NCBI GenBank assembly: GCA_000226015.1
Contig: JH154832.1
Location: 369,424-392,522 of the forward strand
Source: Mnemiopsis leidyi
Taxonomy: Eukaryota > Ctenophora > Tentaculata > Lobata > Bolinopsidae
Reading direction: 5' to 3'
Length of the DNA stretch: 23,099 nt
The translations under genes and the position numbers were made by a program. Under the pieces are notes generated by a model, which saw only the letters and a list, made by a program, of their open reading frames with translations, was not told where the DNA came from and did not search any database. Shown here piece after piece: positions 11,005 to 19,719 of this stretch (positions are counted from its first letter, which is position 1; every line of letters starts with the position of its first letter).

Positions 11005-11523
11005 TTAACTATCATGCATGTTGATAAAGAGTCCTTCCAGAATGTGTGCCTGTTCAGCTATCGTCAAATACATAACATCAAGGTCGCTTAAAGCCAAGTC
11101 AGGGCAATGCACGCTCTTGTAGTCGCCGTCTAGAACACAGATGTTGGGGTCCTCAATGATCTCGGAGATGGATGTCCACATTCCGTTAATGTCGCTGGTC
11201 AGCTCGGAGATTGTGATCCCATGCACAATTCCGTAACAGAAGATGGTCTTGGAGGTCCTCATCAGCTCTACCCCAAGGTCGTGACTGTCTTGACTGGAGC
11301 TAGGGTCGATACAAACGTCCGTCTTCACGCCTGCCTTGTCCACGAGAGTGGTGGCGAGGTTCCTGGTGTAGTCCCAACACGCTTTTATCGACTTGTTAAC
11401 GGGTCGAGGTGTGTCCACACATTTGGAAGCTTTAAGTGCTTTATAGGTGGAGAGGGAGGAGGAGGAGTGGAAGATGAGGATGAGAGCTAGGGCTACGAAA
11501 CTCGTGGTAGTTGTTCCAAACAT
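11005..11523 (-). CDS. Small secreted six-cysteine protein, 172 aa, unknown family
   Basis: A single-exon reading frame with a clear ATG (G at -3) and TAA stop. Residues 1-23 form a signal peptide: a short N-region, the hydrophobic core ALALILIF, then a Ser-rich stretch. The mature part has six cysteines at 35, 49, 71, 96, 129 and 140, enough for three disulfides, one N-glycosylation site (NKS at 43) and an acidic, helical-looking C-terminal half. There is no membrane segment after the signal and no dibasic processing site, so a folded extracellular protein is more likely than a neuropeptide precursor. I do not recognise the family. A TATA box about 100 bp upstream of the ATG in the same orientation supports a real, probably tissue-restricted and strongly expressed gene. 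No intron is evident; a short 5' untranslated region of about 75 bases is inferred. Confidence 0.75.
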   Translation of the reverse strand: MFGTTTTSFVALALILIFHSSSSLSTYKALKASKCVDTPRPVNKSIKACWDYTRNLATTLVDKAGVKTDVCIDPSSSQDSHDLGVELMRTSKTIFCYGIVHGITISELTSDINGMWTSISEIIEDPNICVLDGDYKSVHCPDLALSDLDVMYLTIAEQAHILEGLFINMHDS

Positions 11524-11621
11524 GTCGGGAAGAGCGAGACAGAGACAGAGAGAGTTGTAGTGGTAGAGACTAATGGAGTTGGCAGGAGGTGGATCACTGA
11601 TCTAAACTCCGTTTGGTCTTG

Positions 11622-11629
11622 CTTTTATA
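11622..11629 (-). promoter_or_regulatory. TATA box of the secreted-protein gene
   Basis: Reads TATAAAAG on the minus strand, preceded by GG. Transcription would be expected to start about 25-30 bases downstream, near 11595, leaving about 70-75 bases before the ATG at 11523. It is the only well-formed TATA box I see in a sensible position in the window. Confidence 0.65.
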
Positions 11630-11639
11630 CCTTGGTCTA

Positions 11640-12195
11640 AGAGGGGGAGGAAACTTTGATCTCCTTTGAGAGTGCCTGGTCGGGGCGGCAAGGTGTTTCT
11701 TATTCGATGTGTTCGACCACTTAGGACGTAAAAGTTAGGTAAATCAAAGGAGGGTCCTGCTAATGGTATTGGTAAGGTGCATCTGGCTGTGGCTAATTGA
11801 TAGGTCCCTTTTCGCACGATATGCACTTAGACGAGGACGGAAGACTAGATGATAAAACTGTTTAGACACGAACTATACATATTATTTTCAGTATCTTGCG
11901 TATAAATTGCCCCTCCATTAAAATAAGCGTTCAAGGGCCTAAAGCATTTAAATTTATATAAATCATTCACGAATCTAGCAATTTGAGACATTAGACTATG
12001 GTCCATGTAGTAATTAAGGTTCCAATCGTCCTGACCTGACGTTAATTGAAGTGCTCCTACTGATCCTGGTGCAGGTATCTATAATCCATTAATCCTTGCC
12101 AGTTTTCTTTTTACCTTCTTAGACCATGGTGTCAATTAGCATGCTTTGTGTTCATCATCACTTTTAATTTTATCGCCCATGGGTTTATTATATAG
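11640..12195. other. Spacer upstream of the secreted-protein gene
   Basis: No gene recognised. It includes the upstream side of the TATA promoter. A minus-strand open frame at 11602-11826 overlaps that promoter and has no family resemblance, so it is not called. Confidence 0.4.
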
Positions 12196-12482
12196 GGGAG
12201 ACATCACCTAAATACATAAACATTAAGGATGTCCGGCCTACTTATGACGCTATCTGCAATACTGAAATGAATATGAACATTGACGCTATCCACAATGCTG
12301 AAATGAGTATGAACATTACCAGATTACAAGACCTACAGGGATTACAAGACCTACAGAGATTTGGAGAGCTAGAGACTAGAAGTTTGCGTGGCCTTGAGGC
12401 TGCACGAATCAGTTGGTTTTCTCGATGCAGCCTGGAGTGTGGTATGTCGAGGATTTTATTCTTTTATCATAGTAAGTACTAA
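12196..12482 (+). CDS. Possible terminal exon of an unidentified plus-strand gene
   Basis: An open frame runs from an acceptor-like TTATTATATAG (exon start 12196, incoming phase 1) to TAA at 12480-12482, with AATAAA at 12505-12510. The translation starts GETSPKYINIKDVRP and is rich in Leu, Gln and Glu later (RLQDLQG, LQDLQRF). Two internal duplications, 36 bp and 18 bp, are both multiples of three and keep the frame open, which argues for coding. Alternatively a donor G|GTATGT at 12441/12442 would make a symmetric phase 1-1 internal exon of 246 bases. I found no partner exon upstream in the 2 kb available, and no family resemblance. It could be a chance frame or an ATG-initiated small gene from 12267. 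Confidence 0.3.
12246..12357 (+). repeat. In-frame short duplications (36 bp x2, 18 bp x2)
   Basis: A 36-bp unit beginning GACGCTATC is repeated with four mismatches at 12246-12281 and 12282-12317. Directly after it an 18-bp unit beginning GATTACAAGACC is repeated from 12322 and 12340. Both periods keep reading frame in the tentative exon here. Confidence 0.85.
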
Positions 12483-12510
12483 GTAAGAACTTTTCAGCGA
12501 ATCCAATAAA

Positions 12511-13180
12511 CAAAACTGTTTACTTTGACTAGGCATCCATGTGCATTTTTTCGTATCGGTATCTTTTGTCCTATTGAATAGGATATTCCCTTGAGCAAAA
12601 TTAAGAATTAGAATTACATTGCGAGGCCTGTATCAAAACCGTATAGTGATAAATACCGTGTTTTATAACAATTGGATTTTGAATGTGAATTCATTCTAAA
12701 TTTATTTTTGGATTGAATAAGTTTCCAGTCAACAAACTTTTGAAGTATTTGTTACAGTCGACCAAAGATAATGATTAAGTGCGAATGGGACAATGGTAAC
12801 AACAAATTTTACTCTCGATCAAATAGTTAAAAATAAATTACAATAAATAAATAAATAAATATATGCTGTAAAACTTTAATTAATTACAATTGCACTTAAC
12901 TTCGATATAGCACTTTAAACATAAGCTTAACGTTACATAAGTTTCTCAATTGCAGATTTAAAGAATCTGAAAAGTTTGAAAGGGTTAAGAGATTTATTTG
13001 CATCGATAAGTTAAATTTATTTAAGGCAATTTATAAACCAGAGATTCCACAAAATTTCACGGTTTAATACGTTTACTTCCCGTTAATTGAACAGACTAAC
13101 ATTGCAGCAGTTCATGGTGTGACTTTTCTCAAGACATCCCCACTCTTATTTCTCTTACTCCATAGTTCACTTCATTCAAT
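12511..13180. other. AT-rich spacer
   Basis: No gene, RNA or organised repeat recognised. AATAAATAAATAAATAAAT near 12843-12861 is a short tetranucleotide run and could also serve as a poly(A) signal. Confidence 0.5.
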
Positions 13181-13182
13181 AA

Positions 13183-13461
13183 CACGTGATTTTAGCCCAC
13201 GTGTCTCAGTCAGTGTCAGTCACGTGGAACAAACTCTGTCACGTGATGAAGGTTAACGGATACGCTTGTTCTTCTCCACCGGCGTTATGTATCGCTCAGC
13301 AGTTCCTCTGATCCAGCTTCATTGGAGAGAGCTCTCCTCTGGTCACGTTGAGACGGTTCTCAGTCAGGTCACGTGACTCAAACACGCGCGTCTCATTGGT
13401 CACGTGACTACGATTCTCCTTCCTGATTGGTCGGGAGAGCAGGATGCACAGTTCCCATTGG
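13183..13461. promoter_or_regulatory. Promoter-like island: six CACGTG boxes and four CCAAT boxes
   Basis: CACGTG occurs at 13183, 13198, 13221, 13240, 13370 and 13401. ATTGG (CCAAT on the minus strand) occurs at 13321, 13395, 13426 and 13457; the last three are exactly 31 bp apart. CCAAT boxes bind NF-Y, and 31-33 bp spacing is known from cell-cycle promoters; CACGTG binds USF, Myc/Max or TFE-type bHLH-ZIP factors. The patch is richer in G+C than its flanks. It lies 300 bp beyond the 3' end of the homeobox coding region, so it may start an unrecognised transcript in either direction. A donor-like GTAAGT at 13514 on the plus strand could end a noncoding first exon. A minus-strand open frame of 62 codons here is probably fortuitous. 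Confidence 0.6.
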
Positions 13462-13758
13462 CCGAACCACCAGGCAGACAACATAGAGGAAATTCAGTGC
13501 AGATTAAATTATTGTAAGTATACATTGTGAGGAATTAACACCCTCGGCTAATTCGGAGTCCACCCCTGGTTGGGAGCGACTAGTGTACGTGATGACGTCA
13601 CATTTCTCCTGCCGGCGGCCAAGCAACAAGAAGAAGCCTATCATGATTTTCTCAGCCTTTATGCACTTATGCAGGTCTTACTTCATCGTAACAACGCAGA
13701 TCTGCACCCAAATCAAAACAAGCTGCCCGAGTCTGCAATTCGACTCGGAGTCCCACTT

Positions 13759-16700
13759 TTAAGACAAAGAGTTACAGTTACTAAGATAAAGTTGATGTTG
13801 GGACTCCAACAGCGAGTCCGAGTGGGACAAGGCTCCGTTGTAGGATGGAAGGGAGGTGGGGAGGGAGGAAGGGAAGGCGGGTTCCTGGTCGCAAGTCTCC
13901 TCCTTCTTGATGCGGGGCAGCTGGTTGTTGTACTCCTCCGGGATAAGGTGGGAGTTGTAGTTGAGGATGGGACCGGTGTAGCCACGTACTCTGGATATTG
14001 TAATGTTTTAGGGAGAACTAACAGAAACACAAATCTAGATCAAAAAACATGGGAACTTTTTTTTTCAAGCAGAAAAACACAAGGAAATATTTTGTTCGAC
14101 CTAACAAATACTCACGTTGGAGGGGAAGTGTAAGCTCTGGGGGCAGGGAGCCCGGGCGAGGTGTAGGGTCGTGTAGGGGAGGTGGGCCAGGAGGAGTGGG
14201 AGGGAGGTAGAATGTAGGACGACGAGAGGTAGGACGGTGTGGTGGTCGTGACGGGTGTTCCTGCTGTTACTGAGGTAGGTTGAAGTTAGTTCAGTAATAT
14301 CAGATGTTAATAGATTTAAGGTCTAAAGATCATACGATGCTAGTCAGTACAACATTTCAAAACATAATGACACAGCCTACAAATCGTCAAACTAGATGTT
14401 TACACAAACGGAGTAAAAACCTGGTACTGAGTAGGAAAAGGAAGACAAGGAAGAGGTGACTGCTGGAGCGAAGGGACCCCAGTTTGTGTAGGGAGAGGCT
14501 GAAATAATCCTTGTTAGATTCTGGAAGCAATGAAAGCTGGCCAAACAATCGGGAAATGTTTTACCCGACTGTATTGTAGTCAACATTTTAGTGGGGCCAT
14601 TTTTCCGAATTTGTGAATAAGGACTCTGATTCAAGTTGGTCCGAATGAGGTGCATTCAGTGAATCAGTTTATAAAATGAGGGCAGATAGGATAATCTAAC
14701 ATTCTTATTTCAAAGCTAAGTCTATAGTAAGATTCAGTCACGACAAACAGTAACGGAGCGCATCAAAACTGACATAATTTTGCCAAATTTCTTCTACTTT
14801 ACATTCATTATCTAGTTACGGGGGCTAATTTTCAATTAATCTCTCAAATTCAGCAGCTCACTGTTTCGCGTAATGACCAGAAATTGACTCATCCTATAAT
14901 TCCCACATGGTAGCTCTAGCAATAATTGTAGAATTATCAAACACACTCTAATGTGATAGACATAGAGAATCGTAAAACACAGTGATAATTGACAGATTTA
15001 TTGATCAAAGAACTTAGCTACGCTTTACCGCTAAACTGTAGTACTGTGTGCATGTGCAAGAAGCTGCCTCCCTAAAACAATGCAGCTGTTCAACCCAAAC
15101 TGTGCTTTGTGTCACGTGATGGCATTGTGGTCTAAAATATTTCTACTTGAAGATTTCATCACTGTTGTCTTCGTCAAGGTGGTTTCAGCCTGATTGAACC
15201 ATTATTGCAGCAGCTATCGGCCAGTTTGACCATGTCTTAAGATTACGTACAACCACAAACTTATTTCGTTGTACCACCCACCACAATTGTGTCTGCGGCG
15301 TGCCAAAAGTAAAACGGTTGAGCCAAAAACAAGCCTTAAGTCTAGGAACAACGTGGGCTAAAGAACTTAAGTTATAATATTCAAAACGGATAAGCCAAAA
15401 AGAGAACTTACGTAGGAACCGTTTAGCGGCAATGTCTGTTGGTGGTGAGGGTGAGTACGCATAAGGGGACACTCCGAATCTTCTGTAACCTGGAGAAATG
15501 TGGTTACCATGGAGACACGACAAGAATATACAGATAAGAACTCGATCACTAACTAAGTGAGTTCTACAAAACTAAAGGTAAACACTCGATCACTTACTTA
15601 TAGAGAGCTCTACAAACTACAAGCAAACACTCGAGATCACTTACTGAGCGAGTTCTGCTGGTTCATGATTCCTTTCTCCCTCTTTCTCCACTTGGCTCGT
15701 CGGTTCTGGAACCAAACCTGTCCAGAATATCGTCATTTAGAGAATAGGATAAGATACGTATCAGATATGATATAATACCAAGACTCATTCAAAAAACATT
15801 TCCTATAGACATTTCCTACTGATCTGAATCCATTTCTTCAAGTTTTACGCTCACTGAATACCACAAATCCGGTTTATGTTGGCGAACACAAAAATGTCTT
15901 CTCCCGCATTCTTGCAGAGAAGTTTGTTTCTTTTTACAAACCTGAACTCTAGCTTCAGTTAAGTCGAGTCTCATGGCCAGTTCTTCTCTGGTAAAAACGT
16001 CGGGGTAATGGCTCTGTTGGAAGGCTCTTTCCAGCTCGTGCAACTGAACGGATAGTTGTTGAAATTCCGTGAATCAATAATTGCAACACAGCTTGTTTTA
16101 GACTTAAATAGTCTAGCGAAAACTGCTCATACAAAGAAAAGTTTTTTGATCTAATAAATACTAACTTTAATATTTACTTATTTCAAACACTAGTGTGCAT
16201 CAGGAAAGCACTACCACTTCTTGCTCCAACAAATATACCCCTACAAACTCGTTATGACAGCTGCAGGTCACTAACTTTAACCCAGAATCCCCAATGTCTC
16301 ATTGATCTGGCTATTCATCAGTAGATCGGGGCTTTTAGTTCAGGGACATAAACGCATTCAGGCGGCTATTCTTCCTGACCCATCCATTCTTAAAACTACA
16401 AGTACAAACCTGAACACTACAAGTACAAACCTGAACACTGCTGAACGTTGTTCTATTTCGTCTCTGTTTGACTGGCACGTCTTTTTTATCGTCGTCAGAC
16501 CGGGGGGACGAACTCTCTGAATTATACAGTAACATTAGAAAAGAGGCAGGTTTGTTGGACAGAAAGTTCAGAAGATCTGATTCAAGTACCAAACAATAGT
16601 TATACGACAACCTAGTTTGCTAGGTAACGCATGTTGAACTTTCTTTTAAAGTAAACATATTTCATTTAATTTCGTGCTTGTAGCAAAGAGATTGTTCGAA

Positions 16701-19611
16701 GTGAAATAGGATTATTTCGTAATTTTCACTAATGTCAATGATGTGGTATAGTCGCCAACAATGGCTAACGATTCCTGTAAAGAATTGTCAACCTATTGAA
16801 ATAGTAATAGATAGTAATGTGGTATGCCGCAATGGTGACATGCCGTAATGGCATGACAGCGACTTATATGCTTGCAACGCCAGCTATATTTGTTTTAGGT
16901 CTACATTACTTATAGGGATGCTCACTTTTTGCTTAGAAATCGTAAGTCCATTTTGAATGTGATGATTTTTCATTATAAACTTTCAAAATTTACAGCCTTA
17001 TTTGGCAAATATTTTACGTATTAAAATGTTGGCGATTCCTCAAATAAAATGGACGTCTCGGCTTTGACCACCAGAACAGTAAAAATAGTTCACCTCTCCG
17101 ACCATCCCCACGCCGGGTCACGTGATCAGATCACGTGACTAACTTTAGTTCTATCCGGTCTGAATGTTGACTTCACCCGCTCACACGGGATTCAAAGAAA
17201 CAGTGCATCCTGAACCAGCTAACTGAGGCACCACTCACGTGATGTAAAGCGCCCGCCACCTGACCTGCCACCTGACAAGGAGGCTGGGTCACGTGACTTT
17301 GATGGGATGTGATGATAGGTCGGGTAGTGACCACCTGCCGTTCCCACATGTGACCTCGTCGTGTCTAAATTCTTGCGGAAGTGATAATTTTCAAAAATTT
17401 ACTCGCCGCTTTATAAAATATATCGTAAATTTTTCCTTCAAAATCTAGCTAATTTTTCAATAGCTTGAATGAAATGCATTACGAAAAAAGTGGATATATA
17501 AACGCCAATGAAAGTTTTTTATGTTCACAGTCACCATCGAGACCCTAAAACTTGGTCAAAATAATCGAGATTTGCTGCATTTCACGCTGTTACACAAGCA
17601 AATAACGAGAAAATGACTCCTATAAACCATAGAGTTACATCCACGCTCTACCTGCATGTTCATTAAGGCAACAAAGAAATTAATAGGGTACAATAAGACG
17701 CAACTAACTTTAATCATTCTTCAAAACATCTTAATTGGAATGAAATTTGGCGAATTATTCAATTTGTTTACCATGTGTTGGGTTTAATGAGGGACTAATA
17801 AAAGTTTTATTATGCCTAATGGACAAGTAATTGGCTGTAATGAACTGCTTATAAACTTAATAAATCTTTAATAAAAACAAATTGATTGATAATGTTAACA
17901 AATTGAGAGACTAAGCCGTAGCCGAGTCATTTTGTATCTTTGCATTTGTCATTTGACCAGTTTGATTCTTGCTTCCGATGAACTTTGTATCAAATGAAAA
18001 TTGATTAGGTCTGAAGAAATTTTTGGCGTTTTTTGTGTCGATCTTTTATACGTAGCTTATAGTAACATTTTAGTTTGTCTGAGATGCTGTGAATGAAAGA
18101 TTTTATTCAAAATCATTATGATTACTGCTAAGTTTTCCGGGGATTTTTTTTAGAATTTACATGAGATACTTTTTTTCACATGTGAAAATATATCAAATAG
18201 AACATGGATAGTATTGCCTTTTTTTCGTTAATCAGAATAGGGTCTAATTTTTATCTCAAGTTTGCTCAAATATCACCATCCGTGGTTACTGTTAAGATGT
18301 AAGCCGACAAGAACCTTTAAAAACTTTGAATCAGCTTAGTTGCCTGAATATACGATCCCGGTGTTTTTGAAGAATTGCAGAAAATTGACTGTTAAGCTGC
18401 CGATAACTTTCGCATTAGTTAAAGAGAAAAGTCAGCTAGACGAAATGAAGACGGCATCAAAAGAATTGATGGTCAGAGTTGATAGGAGGAAGCAGCAGAT
18501 TTTCCAACTCGATAGTTTTCTATTTTCTTAATATTGTGTCTTATATTTATAAGAAAGGAAGACCACAGGCAACTGCTAGGTAGACTGAGAGGAATGTTTT
18601 CGACTACGTAAACAGCTTAACATTTTAAAATCGATCGTTTATTTTATAGCAGTAATGGATTCATGTTCACTTAAGTGGTAAAAGTAGTTTAAAATTTGAA
18701 AGACTCACACATGTGGATTACTGTCTACTTAATTTGGAATCACAACATCTGGAAGTTCGTTAGTTTTTAGCAATTAACAAACATTTCTTTGGCCAGCTCA
18801 GAAAGTATGAAACCTTCAACACTGGAGCAGCTTGCATTTCTAAGCAGATCCTTGAACGAACCCCCATATTTCAACCAAACCACGTTTGCATTTTCCTGAG
18901 GAATTCCTTCTAAATTATAAAAACCGGTAACCACGCCGTGTCAATGAAGTTGACTTCATCAGCTCCTTCACCGCCCGTGGTTTTTTGGAAGAGTCGGCAG
19001 GGTTTTGTTTGAACCCCGTCTCACTGTCTCCAAGCTCCAAAAGTCCATTGTTACCACCGGCCAGCTCGGACTGAGCACGGTGCGATCAGCTTTACCAATC
19101 GCGACTACAAGTCTAGCGAGACAAAAAGCTCATTACGATTTTCGTGGCGAGAATAGAATTTATGCGAGTATTTTCTTGTAGGAAAAATCTTGGGCTATAC
19201 CTTGTCGGGCGAGTTTGAGAAATGAAGCGTTATCATCGCAGGACAAATTACAAAACGCATGCACATCAATAAAGTTATGAATTTTACCAAGTGTCGAATA
19301 ATTAAACCGAATTATACTTGAATTATGTTTAATTGAAGGAAAATATTTGGTGGGCTTCTCGCAAACTACAAATTCACATCAACAAATTCACCAGATCCCC
19401 TGGCCCATATACCCCTACCTTTATCGGCGCTGGCATCGTCGTTGGCACAATGGTTGTTATCCTTTCCATTTCCCAGGATGTCGTCAATGGAGTGAGTGGA
19501 AGAGGACACCGTGTCCGTCTCGGTCCGATTGTCGGAGTGGATGAGGAGGTGTTCCGTTTCACAGAGTCCCGACATAACAAGTTGGGAAGTGGGACAAGTC
19601 ATAGTACACAT
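13759..19611 (-). CDS. Arx-like Paired-class homeobox transcription factor
   Basis: Eight exons join in phase: 19611-19419, 16516-16431, 16043-15942, 15717-15645, 15489-15412, 14498-14421, 14269-14116 and 13990-13759 (TAA). From the third in-frame ATG (19575, MSGLCETE) the product is 319 aa; ATGs at 19611 and 19602 would add 12 or 9 residues, and an in-frame stop lies at 19692-19690. Numbering from MSGL, residues 28-35 are the octapeptide HSIDDILG, a Groucho-binding repressor motif of Paired-class proteins. Residues 70-129 are the homeodomain ([30 protein letters not shown], then [14 protein letters not shown]), with Gln50 and Asn51. The third helix and preceding loop look closest to Arx; HELERAF with SHYPDV recalls Rax. 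Introns fall after homeodomain positions 12 and 46; 46/47 is the classic Paired-class site. The tail is Ser/Pro/Tyr-rich with a sumoylation-like IKKE at 270-273. No OAR motif is present, unlike most Arx and Rax proteins. Expected role: sequence-specific DNA binding in neural or sensory development. Confidence 0.88.
15540..15660 (-). repeat. 44-45 bp imperfect tandem repeat over a homeobox splice donor, 3 copies
   Basis: Copies start at 15540, 15584 and 15629. The third covers the end of the homeodomain helix-3 exon and its donor (CTCA|GTAAGT at 15645/15644). Copy 2 keeps AGTAAGTGATC, a donor-like sequence, inside the intron; copy 1 has the diverged TAGTTAGTGATC. Confidence 0.8.
16395..16438 (-). 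repeat. 21-bp tandem duplication of a splice donor inside the homeobox
   Basis: Two perfect 21-bp copies (16397-16417 and 16418-16438) each contain TTCAG|GTTTGT. The donor at 16431/16430 gives the normal homeodomain; the duplicate at 16410/16409 would add seven codons (VCTCSVQ) in frame between homeodomain positions 12 and 13. Confidence 0.9.
17119..17352. promoter_or_regulatory. E-box cluster in homeobox intron 1 (candidate enhancer)
   Basis: CACGTG at 17119, 17132, 17236 and 17290; CACCTG at 17257, 17269 and 17332; overlapping CACATG/CATGTG at 17345-17352. The first two CACGTG sites form an 11-bp inverted repeat (GTCACGTGATC) around a single A at 17128. The patch is more GC-rich than the AT-rich intron around it. 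bHLH or bHLH-ZIP factors, and for CACCTG also Snail/ZEB-type repressors, would be the expected binders. It could instead be an internal promoter. Confidence 0.55.
17360..18920. other. AT-rich part of homeobox intron 1
   Basis: No supported gene. A 63-codon plus-strand open frame at 18340-18531 (ends [12 protein letters not shown]) follows an acceptor-like GCTTAG but has no ATG near its start, no partner exons and no recognised family. Confidence 0.4.
18921..19110. other. GC-rich island in homeobox intron 1, purpose unknown
   Basis: About 190 bases clearly richer in G+C than the surrounding intron, open in more than one frame. The most protein-like is on the minus strand, from CAG at about 19074-19072 to a TAA near 18920 (contains [19 protein letters not shown] and [11 protein letters not shown]). 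An acceptor GTGCTCAG would start it in phase 0, which does not match the phase 1 end of homeobox exon 1, so it is not a simple cassette exon. ATGAAGT and ACTTCAT flank TG at about 18944-18959 as a small inverted repeat. It could be an alternative first exon, an exon of another gene, or a conserved noncoding element. Confidence 0.3.
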
Positions 19612-19700
19612 CAAGCAAACTGGAAGCTGGAGGAGAAGGCGTGTATGAAAATTAAGCCGGAGAGAAGTGGCGGGAGTGCGCGCCGCGCGTTACATTAGGT

Positions 19701-19706
19701 CACGTG
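19701..19706. promoter_or_regulatory. CACGTG box just upstream of the homeobox start
   Basis: GTCACGTGAC lies 90-126 bases upstream of the candidate homeobox ATGs, next to a CpG-rich run GCGCGCCGCGCG-like stretch at 19678-19690. It is well placed to be a core-promoter bHLH-ZIP site. No TATA box is seen. Confidence 0.45.
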
Positions 19707-19719
19707 ACAGGTAACGTAG

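Noticed and set aside
13713-14030. 105-codon minus-strand frame rich in Pro/Ser/Thr
   Set aside because: It is a different frame of the last homeobox exon; the frame starting VRGYTGPIL joins the upstream exon in phase and ends at TAA 13759.
13570-14133. 187-codon plus-strand open frame
   Set aside because: It is antisense to the last two exons of the homeobox gene, whose phases, acceptors, donor and stop all agree.
18340-18531. 63-codon plus-strand frame in homeobox intron 1
   Set aside because: Stop directly upstream, no ATG near the start, no partner exons, no recognised family.
18921-18985. Possible Pol III small RNA: hairpin-forming stretch followed by TTTTTT
   Set aside because: No internal A/B boxes or known RNA signature could be recognised; the T run alone is weak evidence.
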